NCBI RefSeq assembly: GCF_025655475.1
Contig: NZ_JAHTIK010000001.1
Location: 4,763,526-4,816,864 of the forward strand
Reading direction: 5' to 3'
Source of the DNA: Kitasatospora sp. DSM 101779
GTDB lineage: Bacteria; Actinomycetota; Actinomycetes; Streptomycetales; Streptomycetaceae
DNA length: 53,339 nt
The notes beneath the pieces were generated by a model. The model saw nothing but the letters and a program-made list of their open reading frames with translations. It was not told the DNA's origin and did no database searches. The position numbers were made by a program, and so were the translations under genes. Positions 33,955 through 41,155 of this stretch are shown here, piece by piece (position 1 is the first letter of the stretch; each line of letters opens with the position of its first letter).

Positions 33955-34638
33955 TCAGACGACGTAGTCGCGGTCGCTGGGACCGCCGCTGGAGCAGATC
34001 TCGCCGTCCCACAGCAGCGCGTCGCTGGAGGGGGTGACACCCGCGGTCTCCCAGGTCACCCCGCCGCTCCGCACGTCCCACTCGCCGCGCCAGGACGTGT
34101 CCACTCCCAGGCCGCCGCCCCACGAGTGGGAGTCCGAGCCGTACTTGTCGGACCTGTTGACCTGCCAGTGATAGGCGACCGCACCCATGTTGAGGTCGAA
34201 GCCCGTCTCGATCTCGGAGACGAAGCCGCCGACCGGGTGGATCCACAGGTAGGAGTCGCCGCAGTCCCCCTCGACGACGTTGTGCGGACTGACCGCCGCC
34301 GCGCCGACACCGCCCTTCGCCCGGTACGGGCTGCCGTCCGGGTTGGTCGCCGACGCGGTCGGCACCACGCGCTCGCTGCCGTCCGGATTGGTCACCACCT
34401 TGAAACCGTGCGACTCCGCGACCTTCCGGTCAACGCCGCGGACCGTCATCCTGACGACCGTCGCGCCGGCCGGCGGCACGTGCTTCGACGCCTGTGCCGC
34501 CTGTATCGCCTGTGCCGGCGCGGTCGTCCGCCCGGCCGAACCGGTCGAAGGCACCGCCTGAGCGGTGCCGGCGCAGGCCGCCGCGAGCAGGCACGCGGTG
34601 AAACCCGCCGCCACCGCATGCCTGAGCGATGAACGCAT
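33955..34638 (-). CDS. Secreted hypothetical protein
   Basis: A 227-residue exported protein. The N-terminus MRSSLRHAVAAGFTACLLAAA is a signal peptide with a probable cleavage after AQA (about residue 28). The mature part has a spacer with VRGVDRKVAESHGF and a C-terminal 110-residue domain beginning VEGDCGDSYLWIHPVGGF, rich in Trp, Gly and Asp, with two Cys that could form a disulfide (DCGD and EICSS). It resembles small secreted beta-sandwich proteins of streptomycetes but I cannot name the family. The start is the ATG at 34638; the frame is open upstream for another 150 codons but only the ATG at 34638 gives a signal peptide and has the purine-rich gggggg site in front. Confidence 0.75.
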   Translation of the reverse strand: MRSSLRHAVAAGFTACLLAAACAGTAQAVPSTGSAGRTTAPAQAIQAAQASKHVPPAGATVVRMTVRGVDRKVAESHGFKVVTNPDGSERVVPTASATNPDGSPYRAKGGVGAAAVSPHNVVEGDCGDSYLWIHPVGGFVSEIETGFDLNMGAVAYHWQVNRSDKYGSDSHSWGGGLGVDTSWRGEWDVRSGGVTWETAGVTPSSDALLWDGEICSSGGPSDRDYVV

Positions 34639-35145
34639 CACGATCCCCCCTCGACTGCCGCAACGTCCCGCGCGGGGCCCTCGCCCCGGCCGGGCGGCAG
34701 ACTCAGGCGACGGTAGCCCCTTGAACTTCAAGGCTCGTTCGATGGCGATCCGATTGGCTCGTTCGTGCCGGGAGCATGGCTGGTTCCGGCATCCCCGCAC
34801 TCCGCGGCGCGACTCCACGAATCCCGCACGGATCGCACGGCCGGCCGGCCGGAAGCAGGCGGGAGTGCCTTCAAGGGTTGGCGGGGCCAGGTCCGGCGGG
34901 GGTGCTCGGGCAGACGCTCTCCTGAACGCGGGACGGCGAGGTGGCGTACGAAACCCCGGCGCTGCTGCGCTCGGAGCCGACAGGCGGTCGGGGGACTGCC
35001 GAGAGGCGCGGCGGCGACTCGGCCGAGCCGAGCGGTCGACGGGTCTCGATGCCTCGATGCACCTGTAACCGGCGGGAGGGCGCACCGAGGGCAGTGCGGC
35101 CGTGTCGGCACGCTGCCCCGATGCGCCCTCCCGGGCCGGAACGGT
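34639..35145. promoter_or_regulatory. Upstream region of the secreted-protein operon
   Basis: 507 bp with no gene between the secreted-protein operon and the end of yajQ. Near the operon is the palindrome ccttgaacttcaagg (34719-34733; 7-bp arms, 1-base centre). Overlapping it, ggctcgttc occurs at 34732-34740 and again at 34755-34763 as a 9-bp direct repeat, 23 bp apart. These are candidate operators about 80-125 bp upstream of the start. The rest (34770-35145) shows several in-frame Arg/Pro/Gly-rich open stretches that look like GC-rich noise. Confidence 0.5.
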
Positions 35146-35634
35146 CTAGCGGTAGTTCACGAACTGGATCGCGAAGTCGAGGTCCTTGCCCTTGAGCAGC
35201 GCCTGGACGGCCTGCAGATCGTCACGGCTCTTCGAGCTGACCCGCAGCTCGTCGCCCTGGACCTGCGCCTTGATGCCCTTCGGGCCCTCATCGCGGATGA
35301 TCTTGGCGACCTTCTTGGCGTCGTCGGTGGTGATGCCCTCCTTGACGTCCGCGAAGATCTTGTACTCCTTGCCGGACAGCTGGGGCTCGGCGGCGTCCAG
35401 GGCCTTCAGCGAGAGCCCGCGCTTGATGAACTTGCTCTGGAGGACGTCCAGGATCGCCTTGACCCGCTCCTCGCCGTTGGCCTTCATCTCGATCTTGTTG
35501 CCCGACCGGCTGATCTCGCCGCCGACGCCCTTGAAGTCGAAGCGTGTGGCGATCTCGCGGGAGGTCTGGTTGATCGCATTGTCGACCTCCTGCCACTCGA
35601 CCTTCGAGACGATGTCGAAACTGGAGTCGGCCAT
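35146..35634 (-). CDS. yajQ: YajQ family nucleotide-binding protein
   Basis: A 162-residue protein of the UPF0234/YajQ family, two ferredoxin-like lobes that in some bacteria bind cyclic-di-GMP or nucleic acid. MADSSFDIVSKVEWQEVDNA, ATRFDFKGVGGEISRSGNKI, GKEYKIFADVKEGITTDDAK and KGIKAQVQGDELRVSSKSRD cover the conserved core, and the length is typical. The start is the ATG at 35634 with ggagacc upstream on the minus strand. It lies alone, about 210 bp from the tRNA-Tyr gene on the opposite strand. Confidence 0.93.
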   Translation of the reverse strand: MADSSFDIVSKVEWQEVDNAINQTSREIATRFDFKGVGGEISRSGNKIEMKANGEERVKAILDVLQSKFIKRGLSLKALDAAEPQLSGKEYKIFADVKEGITTDDAKKVAKIIRDEGPKGIKAQVQGDELRVSSKSRDDLQAVQALLKGKDLDFAIQFVNYR

Positions 35635-35848
35635 GGGTGTTGGTCTCCTTGGGTACTGGCTGCACGGTCACCGCCCGGCCGTACGGCACGGGCGCCGCCC
35701 AAGCCTATCCAGCACGGCCCGGCCCCGCCCCCGTCCGCCGCGGCCGAGCCCGTGATCGGACCCCGGCAACCGAGTGGCGAACCACCCCCATCCATCAGGT
35801 ATTGTTTACCGCGTCGAACGGGGCAGCGCCCCCGGGGGACAACATCCT

Positions 35849-35929
35849 GGCTGGTTGCCCGAGCGGCCAAAGGGAGCAGACTGTAAATCTGTCGCGCAAG
35901 CTACGCAGGTTCGAACCCTGCACCAGCCA
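35849..35929 (+). tRNA. tRNA-Tyr (anticodon GTA)
   Basis: An 81-nt gene. The acceptor stem ggctggt pairs perfectly with accagcc (35922-35928), discriminator a at 35929. The anticodon GTA is at 35883-35885 in the loop ctgtaaa. A long variable arm (the tgtcgcgcaagctacgc region) is as expected for class II tRNA-Tyr, and the T arm carries gttcgaacc. CCA is not encoded (the sequence continues ca-c). Remnants of an integrase lie directly downstream, so this tRNA has probably served as an integration site. Confidence 0.95.
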
Positions 35930-35938
35930 CAGGATAGA

Positions 35939-35980
35939 AAACAGCCCCTGATCTGCGGAAACGCAGATCAGGGGCTGTTT
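35939..35980 (+). terminator. Strong terminator after tRNA-Tyr
   Basis: A perfect 19-bp stem (35939-35957 with 35962-35980) closed by a gaaa tetraloop, ending in ttt. It begins 10 bp after the tRNA. It is the strongest hairpin in the window and could also stop the minus-strand integrase remnant. Confidence 0.92.
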
Positions 35981-36015
35981 CGTTGCATCGGTCGTTGTGG
36001 CGATCGACATGCGCG

Positions 36016-36499
36016 CTATGTGTGGCTCGTCTCACCCTGAGTCGCCCGAATCCCGGGTCTGACCAGGGCGTACGGACCAGTCACGGACCAGAATCCGGGC
36101 CCGCGGCGGCGGCCGGCGGGGCGGTGCGAGCCGCGGGCGAGCCGCTGCGAGATCAGCTCGTTCGCGTCGTCCTCGGTGCCGTGCAGGCACTTCGCGTAGA
36201 CCCGCAGTATCACCGCGACACTGTGCCCGGCCCGGTGGGCGATCTCGGTCGGGTCGCCCCCGGAGTTCAGCCCGAGCGAGATCCCGGCGTGCCGCAGGTC
36301 GTACGGGCGCCGGCCGAGCGCCGTCGCGCAGTCGGCGAGGGGAGGGGACCTCGGCCCGGGCCGCTTCCAGACCACTCCGTAGCCGCTCTCCTGCACCATG
36401 CCGTTCCGAGAGGTCCGGAACAGCCGGCCGTTGATGCAGCCGAACAGCCCTGCTCGGACGGACGCCGCGCCACCTGCGACCCGACAGGGGCCGCGGCGA
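36016..36499 (-). pseudogene. Remnant of a tyrosine recombinase (integrase), C-terminal part only
   Basis: On the minus strand the frame encodes the C-terminal catalytic end of a phage/plasmid-type integrase: RLFRTSRNGMVQESGYGVVW, then RRPYDLRHAG (the HxxR region, with Tyr for the first His), EIAHRAGHSVAVILRVYAK (the conserved His and the catalytic Tyr nucleophile). About 125-150 residues are recognisable; a full-length enzyme has about 400. The N-terminal SAM-like and first catalytic-Arg regions are missing, and the frame upstream runs into an unrelated reading frame. The stop (36016) lies 87 bp from tRNA-Tyr. This is a broken gene from an element that integrated at the tRNA. Confidence 0.82.
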
Positions 36500-36549
36500 G
36501 CCGCCTGTCGGGATCACCGCGAAGCTCGGGCAGCCTCCACTTCGGTCCG

Positions 36550-36735
36550 CGGAGGGTTGCTTGCAGCAGCATCAACGGACCCTTCGGGCGTCCACCACCG
36601 ATGCGCCGCACACCGTGCTCCAGCTGGGACACCCAGGTCTTCGAGCGGCAGAGGAGCTGGGCGAACTCCTGCTGCGAGAGCCCGCGGCGCTTGCGGTGGA
36701 AGGCGATCTTCTTGCCCAGTGCTTCTCGTACTCGG
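36550..36735 (-). pseudogene. Remnant of an XRE-family helix-turn-helix regulator
   Basis: The minus strand encodes ALGKKIAFHRKRRGLSQQEF, then AQLLCRSKTWVSQLEHGVRR, a clear lambda-repressor/XRE DNA-binding domain. No usual start codon precedes it in frame before the stop of the monooxygenase gene, and after VRRIGG the sequence stops resembling the family except for a later ELRGDPDR. The gene therefore lacks its start and its C-terminal domain. XRE regulators of this kind accompany integrases in streptomycete integrative elements, which fits the adjacent recombinase fragment. Confidence 0.7.
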
Positions 36736-36738
36736 CGC

Positions 36739-37047
36739 TCAAACGTCCACGCCCTTGGCAGACACGAGGTCGAGCCGGTCGACCTCGACGGAGGAGAGGT
36801 ACTGGTCGCGCTCGGCGAGGAAGACCTTCACGTAGCCCTTCGACTCGTGCTCGTCGAAGGCGGCGCGGTCGCGGTAGAGCTCGTAGAAGATCCGCTCCAG
36901 CGGACGGCCGTCAACGCGGTGGACTGCGTAGACCGTCGTGCCGGGCTCGTTGACCCGGATCAGTTCGCCGGTCCGCGCAACCAGGTCGTCGAACGCGGCC
37001 GCCGCGGACTCGTCCTTGCAGGTGAAGCGAACCATCAGTCCGAACAT
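36739..37047 (-). CDS. Antibiotic biosynthesis monooxygenase (ABM) family small protein
   Basis: A 102-residue ferredoxin-like dimeric alpha-beta barrel protein. MFGLMVRFTCKDESAAAAFD, ELIRVNEPGTTVYAVHRVDG and LERIFYELYRDRAAFDEHES match the ABM/YgiN pattern. Members are heme-degrading enzymes, quinol monooxygenases, or of unknown activity; no specific substrate can be given. I use the ATG at 37047, with aggaag before it, although the frame is open a further 110 codons upstream. Its stop overlaps the first codons of the broken XRE frame. It is divergent from a small ORF at 37212, which is unrelated. Confidence 0.8.
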   Translation of the reverse strand: MFGLMVRFTCKDESAAAAFDDLVARTGELIRVNEPGTTVYAVHRVDGRPLERIFYELYRDRAAFDEHESKGYVKVFLAERDQYLSSVEVDRLDLVSAKGVDV

Positions 37048-37211
37048 GCTTCTTCCTCGCTCGTCGTGAACCAGAGCAGCAGCACTTATCGCTGCACCGG
37101 CCAACGGTACGAAAAGTGCTTGCGGCCCCCCGACCACGATCGACCCCAGGCCGCACAGGACGCCGGCCAAAGCCACTCCACCGCTTGCGAGTTCGGCGCT
37201 ACGGTGCACAC

Positions 37212-37436
37212 ATGACTGACTACCTCGCGCACGTCTCCAGGGCCGAGCAGCTTCTCGCGATGGTGAACCCGAAGTCTTTCTCAAGCGCGGCGCATCCGGA
37301 GATCCGCATACAGATGGCGCAGGTTGAAGCACTTCTCGCGCTCGCTGCAGCCATAGCCGGCCGGCGGACGGAAGCATCGACGCAACCGCCGCAGTACCCG
37401 CAGTACCCGCCCCGCGGAGCCACCGACTCCCGCTGA
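37212..37436 (+). CDS. Small hypothetical protein
   Basis: A 74-residue protein, MTDYLAHVSRAEQLLAMVNP with a helical middle (RIQMAQVEALLALAAAIAG) and a Pro/Tyr/Gln-rich end. It has coding-like composition and its ATG at 37212 lies close behind the divergent monooxygenase promoter region. Small helical proteins like this are common cargo of integrative elements. There is no homology I can name. Confidence 0.5.
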   Translation: MTDYLAHVSRAEQLLAMVNPKSFSSAAHPEIRIQMAQVEALLALAAAIAGRRTEASTQPPQYPQYPPRGATDSR

Positions 37437-37611
37437 GACGAGCAACCGCCTGCCGCCGACGGCATGCGAAAGCACCGGTCGAGTGTCCGACTGCGCTACA
37501 ACGGGCGCGTCGTGCCGCACCCGCGCCGGATCGAGCGGCACACCATGGTCAGCCGGGCGAAGAGGCGAGCCGGTCCGCCGGTCTCGGTCGAGGTGGCATC
37601 GCGGTCGGGCC

Positions 37612-38337
37612 CTACCGGGCGGTGTCGGGCAGGAGGACGGCTGCGAGGTCGATGGTCGCGGCGGCCGGGGGCGGGGTGAAGTCCACCGGCCAGCCGTAGT
37701 GGCGGAAGACCCAGGTCCGCTGTTCGCCGTTGCTGCCGAAGGCGGTGCGGGCGATGAAGGGGTGCTCGCCGGCGGTGATCTCCAGGGTCGAGCCGTCGGA
37801 GTCGGTGAGCGCGGCCGTCCGGACACCGTTCGCCGCTGTGCTGCTCCGGGCGGTCGTGACGGCGGTGTCGATGTCGCCGGTGATGGGGGCGGCGGCCGCC
37901 CGACAGGACAGGGGGCCGAACGAGCTGAAGGGTGCTGCGGAGGCCGGGCCCGTGACGTGGCGGTTCTTGACCATGGCCGCCACCCGTGGGCCCCAGACGC
38001 GTTCGTCTGCCTTGAGCCAGGCCCGCGTCCCGTCGGTGAGGAACGACATCCTGCCCAGCTTCGTGCTCTCGATGGTGCCGGTGCAGTGGCCGGACGCGTC
38101 CACCGAAACCGTGCCGGTGGCCAGTTGACCCATGGCAGCGATACGGAAGCCGGCGGTGACGGACCCGGCGGAGCGGCCGTTCTCGGCGGCCGCCGCGAGG
38201 AGCCGGTCGGCGTCCTTTGCTCCGGCGCCGGCGCCGGCGGACGCGGACCCGGTGTTCGGCGCAGGGCGCGCGGCCTGCCCCTGGCACGCGCAGACCCCGA
38301 GGAGTGCGGCGACCGCGGCCGCTCTCAGCACCTTCAT
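37612..38337 (-). CDS. Putative lipoprotein
   Basis: A 241-residue exported protein. The N-terminus MKVLRAAAVAALLGVCACQG is a short, hydrophobic signal with cysteines near the end that suggest a lipobox, although neither Cys has a perfect [LVI][ASTVI][GAS] in front. The mature part is LppX/LprG-like in pattern: beta-strands with GTVSVDASGHCTGTIESTKL and FLTDGTRAWLKADERVW, consistent with a half-barrel that binds a hydrophobic ligand (tentative). The ATG at 38337 is preceded by gagagaga; the frame is open upstream but lacks a signal. A TetR-type palindrome sits 77-90 bp upstream of the start. Confidence 0.75.
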   Translation of the reverse strand: MKVLRAAAVAALLGVCACQGQAARPAPNTGSASAGAGAGAKDADRLLAAAAENGRSAGSVTAGFRIAAMGQLATGTVSVDASGHCTGTIESTKLGRMSFLTDGTRAWLKADERVWGPRVAAMVKNRHVTGPASAAPFSSFGPLSCRAAAAPITGDIDTAVTTARSSTAANGVRTAALTDSDGSTLEITAGEHPFIARTAFGSNGEQRTWVFRHYGWPVDFTPPPAAATIDLAAVLLPDTAR

Positions 38338-38413
38338 CTCTCTCCCCCGTTCCTGCGGACCGCGCGGCATGCGCAGGCCCGACCGACGGGCACCTCCCCG
38401 GCGTCCGCCTATT

Positions 38414-38427
38414 TTGAACGCGTTCAA
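38414..38427. promoter_or_regulatory. 14-bp perfect palindrome, possible TetR-type operator
   Basis: ttgaacgcgttcaa, a perfect palindrome, 77-90 bp upstream of the lipoprotein gene and about 200 bp upstream of the aegerolysin-like gene on the other strand. Sites of this form (TTGAAC-N-GTTCAA) are known for TetR-family repressors. No tetR gene lies in the window. Confidence 0.6.
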
Positions 38428-38462
38428 CTCATACCCGGCCGTGACCGATCGGCCACGGCCGA

Positions 38463-38519
38463 GGCAGTGCTCGACGGGCGGGGCAGTGCTCGACGGGCGG
38501 GGCAGTGCTCGACGGGCGG
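38463..38519 (+). repeat. 19-bp tandem repeat x3
   Basis: Three exact copies of ggcagtgctcgacgggcgg (38463-38481, 38482-38500, 38501-38519) in the divergent gap between the lipoprotein and the aegerolysin-like gene. The unit is not a multiple of one helical turn. Copy-number variation is likely; a role as repeated regulator sites is possible. Confidence 0.9.
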
Positions 38520-38629
38520 GGCGTTGACGGTGCGGTCAGCCGTTGCCGATCCGGTGTTTATCCGCTTCCCGCAGAGTTGTTGCCGGGCCGCGGGGGAGTC
38601 CCGGGGCCGGACCACACGGGGGAATCACG

Positions 38630-39157
38630 ATGGGCACCGCACGCAGAATCGGAGCAGCCGCTCTCGCACTGGCCGCGGCCGGGGCGCTGTCGCTCGGCGC
38701 GGCCGGCACCGCCGCCGCCGCCGAGACGGCGAAGACGGCGAAGGAGACCAAGGGGGCGAACGGGGCCGCGGCCGCGCCGGCACTGGCCTCCGCCGCCCGC
38801 AGCGTCGACGTGACGTTCAGCAACTGGACGGGCTGCACCCTCACCCGCGAGGAGTGGGGCCTCAGCCACGGCATCTGGACGGCGCAGCCGCCCGTCCGGA
38901 TCTACGACCAGGGCACGGGCAGCTGGGCGTCCGAGTCGAACGGCTTCGCCACCGGCACCGAGGGCTACGCCCGGTTCTTCTCGGAGAACTGCGCGAACCC
39001 GGTGCTCAACGGCCGCCTGGTACGGGTGCACTGGAACGACCCGTACGTCGGCTCCAACTCCTACGACTCCTCGGGCACGGACCTGAAGTTCTACGTCTCG
39101 AGGAGCGGCGGCTCGGGGAACAACGCGAGCGTCCAGTTCTCGGCCTGGGGCCGCTGA
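38630..39157 (+). CDS. Secreted aegerolysin-like protein
   Basis: A 175-residue exported protein. The signal MGTARRIGAAALALAAAGAL is followed by an Ala-rich segment and cleavage near AAA-E (about residue 31). The mature domain is VDVTFSNWTGCTLTREEWGL, then GTEGYARFF, VRVHWNDPYVGSNSYDSSGT and NNASVQFSAWG. The spacing of Trp and the VHW-xD-PxxGSN segment resemble aegerolysins (beta-sandwich, lipid-binding proteins such as Asp-hemolysin, ostreolysin and Bacillus Cry/ET79 proteins). No partner with a MACPF domain is visible. The ATG at 38630 has gggggaa upstream; the frame extends further but lacks a signal. Confidence 0.65.
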   Translation: MGTARRIGAAALALAAAGALSLGAAGTAAAAETAKTAKETKGANGAAAAPALASAARSVDVTFSNWTGCTLTREEWGLSHGIWTAQPPVRIYDQGTGSWASESNGFATGTEGYARFFSENCANPVLNGRLVRVHWNDPYVGSNSYDSSGTDLKFYVSRSGGSGNNASVQFSAWGR

Positions 39158-39224
39158 CGGGAGCTCACCCACGGGTCGCGGCACGGGGAGCCGGGCCCGG
39201 GCGAGTCGATCCCGAGGAAGCCGC

Positions 39225-39280
39225 GCCCGGGGTTGAGTGCCCGGGGTTGAGTGCCCGGGGTTGAGTGCCCGGGGTTGAGT
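39225..39280 (+). repeat. 14-bp tandem repeat x4
   Basis: Four exact, adjacent copies of gcccggggttgagt in the gap after the aegerolysin-like gene. Followed at once by a terminator stem-loop. No spacers of equal length, so it is not CRISPR. Confidence 0.92.
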
Positions 39281-39298
39281 GCCCCGGACACGGGGGAG

Positions 39299-39341
39299 CA
39301 GTGCGGGCGGGCCGGCACGGGGGTGCGGCCCGCCCGCACTG
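39299..39341. terminator. Bidirectional terminator stem-loop
   Basis: cagtgcgggcgggcc (39299-39313) pairs perfectly with ggcccgcccgcactg (39327-39341), 15 bp, 13-base loop. It lies between the convergent aegerolysin-like and amidohydrolase genes. Confidence 0.85.
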
Positions 39342-39360
39342 TGTGTCCGGCGTCCCGGGC

Positions 39361-39464
39361 TCCGGCAGGTCAGCCATCCGGCGGGTCAGTCCTCCGGCGG
39401 GCCGGCCCCCAACAGGTCAGTCCTCCGGCGGTCGGGTCCTCCGGCGGTCGGGTCCTCCGGCGGG
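39361..39464. repeat. Degenerate short repeats in the intergenic tail
   Basis: The sequence between the terminator and the amidohydrolase stop consists of imperfect repeats of a unit like ggtcagtcctccggcg and ggtcgggtcctccggcg, about five copies over 104 bp. Together with the 19-bp and 14-bp repeats this makes three unrelated tandem arrays in 1 kb around the aegerolysin-like gene. Confidence 0.7.
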
Positions 39465-40703
39465 TCAGTCCTCCGGGAGGGGCTGGCGGGGCAGCGCCAG
39501 TGCCACGGTGTCGGCGAACTCGCGGACGGCGCTGGTCCGGGAGACCACCCGGCCGCGGTGCACCACGACCCGGCTGTGCCCACCCGCCAGCACTCCGGCC
39601 AGACTGTCGCCCCGCACCGCGAGCAGCTCGGCCGGGAAGCCGACGTCGACCCGGACGGGCGGCAGCCCCAGCCCGGCCCGGGCCTGACCGGCGACCGCGT
39701 CGTACGCGTCCTCCGGGCCGAGGGCCCCCGAGGACGCCAGCAGGAACGCGGCCTCCAGCGGATCGGCCCGCCCGACCGGCGCTGCGAGATCGCGCAGCGC
39801 CCCACTGCCCGCGGCCAGCGGCACCCGGGCCCGCGCCAACTCCCTGACCACGGAGGGCGGCAGGCCCCCCGGCGGGCGTTCGCCGCCGGCGCAGCCGCCG
39901 GACTGCGGCAGGCAGACCACCCGGATGCCCGCGCTCGCCAGCACCATGGACGCGCCAGGGGCCAGCGCGTCGCACGGGCCCAGCGTGACCTTAGGCCGGA
40001 GCGGCGCCAACACGCCTGCCATACGAGCGAGTCGGCCCGGGTCGGCGCCCGAGCAGTGCAGGTCGACCGGCCGGTCCGCCTCACGGGCGGCCTCCAGCAG
40101 CACCTGTACGTACCCGACCGGGTCGGGGTCGAGCTCCGGACAGCCGCCCACCGCCGCGGCGCCGAGCCGGATCGCCTCGCGGAGCTGCGCCCGGCCGTCC
40201 GCGCCGGCCCGGCCGGTGAGCAGCCGGGGCATGGCGACCGCCTGGAGGTCGGCCAGCCCGCGCAGCGCCTGCGCGGCGGTCAGCACCGCCTCCAGTCGGC
40301 CGAGGCCGTGCACGTCGCCGATCCGTACGTGGGTGCGCTGGGCGGTGGCGCCGTAGCCGAGTGCGGTGAGGGCGGCCTCGGTGACCCGGCGGACGAGCTC
40401 GGGCGGGCCGTGCGGCGGCGGGCCGGGCAGGGCGGCGGAGAACGCGGTGTCGTAGTGGGCGTGCGGTTCGGCCGGCGCGGGCAGCAGCAGGTAGCCGGTG
40501 AGGTCGATCCGCGTGCCGGCGGTGCCGCCCGTGCTGCCGGGCGGCGGCAGCGGGCCGAGGCCGCCCGGGGTGCCCACCGCCTGGATGCGCTCGCCGGCGA
40601 TCCGGACGTCCACCACCCGGCCGTCGGAGAGCCGGGCGCCGGTGAGCAGCAGGACGGGCTCCTGGCCGGGCGGCCCGCCGGCGGGTGCGTCTGCCCCGGT
40701 CAT
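39465..40703 (-). CDS. CodA-like amidohydrolase-fold protein, probably catalytically inactive
   Basis: A 412-residue TIM-barrel amidohydrolase whose order of conserved segments follows cytosine deaminase (CodA): PHAHYDTAF (metal His81 and His83), QRTHVRIGD, LQAVAMPR, VDLHCSGAD (His216), VTLGPCDAL and LAAGSGALRD. The first two and the third His are kept. Other catalytic positions appear changed: the HCDEID Glu is Gly219, the SHTTAM His is lost (GPC), the GHDDVFDP Asp is lost (GSGALRD), and the AFPQ Gln is Arg. The protein may be a non-enzymatic binding protein. The start is the ATG at 40703, with ggagg upstream on the minus strand. Confidence 0.82.
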   Translation of the reverse strand: MTGADAPAGGPPGQEPVLLLTGARLSDGRVVDVRIAGERIQAVGTPGGLGPLPPPGSTGGTAGTRIDLTGYLLLPAPAEPHAHYDTAFSAALPGPPPHGPPELVRRVTEAALTALGYGATAQRTHVRIGDVHGLGRLEAVLTAAQALRGLADLQAVAMPRLLTGRAGADGRAQLREAIRLGAAAVGGCPELDPDPVGYVQVLLEAAREADRPVDLHCSGADPGRLARMAGVLAPLRPKVTLGPCDALAPGASMVLASAGIRVVCLPQSGGCAGGERPPGGLPPSVVRELARARVPLAAGSGALRDLAAPVGRADPLEAAFLLASSGALGPEDAYDAVAGQARAGLGLPPVRVDVGFPAELLAVRGDSLAGVLAGGHSRVVVHRGRVVSRTSAVREFADTVALALPRQPLPED

Positions 40704-41039
40704 CCGCTCCTCCTCCTCCAGATCCCTCGTCCGGCTCCTGCCGCAGCTCCTGTGACCCGCGCCCGCGTCGCCCGTCCGGGCCTGACCTGCGCGGGGCGGA
40801 CCGGGCCGGTCCGGGGTGCCCGGGGCCGGCCGTGGCCTGCTGCTGGTCGAGCCTAGGACGCAGGCGCACGGTCGCCGCGGAGGCGGGGGAAAGTCGTATC
40901 GGTCGGGCCGCCGGGATGCGCGGTGCCTCGAACGGCCGTACTGCCTGCGGGCGTCCGTGCGGCCCGCCCCACCTGGGGTCTTCCGTGCCGGATACGGATT
41001 TCACCTCTGGCCCGGAACCGTGTAATCTCTTCCTCGTTC
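40704..41039. promoter_or_regulatory. Gap holding the tRNA-Thr promoter
   Basis: 336 bp without a gene between the minus-strand amidohydrolase and the plus-strand tRNA block. A promoter-like pair ttcacc (41000-41005) and taatct (41023-41028), spaced 17 bp, lies 11 bp before tRNA-Thr, the usual distance for a tRNA start site. The rest is GC-rich with no structure I can support. Confidence 0.5.
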
Positions 41040-41112
41040 GCCCCTATAGCTCAGTCGGTAGAGCGTCTCCATGGTAAGGAGAAGGTCTGCGGTTCGATTC
41101 CGCATGGGGGCT
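41040..41112 (+). tRNA. tRNA-Thr (anticodon GGT)
   Basis: A 73-nt gene. The acceptor gccccta pairs with tgggggc (41105-41111, one wobble), discriminator t at 41112. Standard D arm (gctcagtcggtagagc), anticodon GGT at 41073-41075 in the loop atggtaa, T arm ggttcgattcc. CCA is not encoded. The next tRNA starts 43 bp later, so they are probably one transcript. Confidence 0.95.
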
Positions 41113-41155
41113 CTGGTGAAAGGCCTTCCGCTCCGGCGGGGTGGTTGCTCATCAA

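Noticed and set aside
34728..35111. Several open frames between the secreted-protein operon and yajQ
   Set aside because: All are Arg/Pro/Ser-rich without starts supported by ribosome sites; nothing resembles a protein family.
36032..36517. A 161-residue minus-strand frame overlapping the integrase remnant
   Set aside because: Its translation is Arg/Pro-rich; the recombinase motifs are in another frame of the same DNA.
39225..39280. Tandem 14-bp units as a CRISPR array
   Set aside because: Units are directly adjacent with no spacers, too short, and no cas genes are present.
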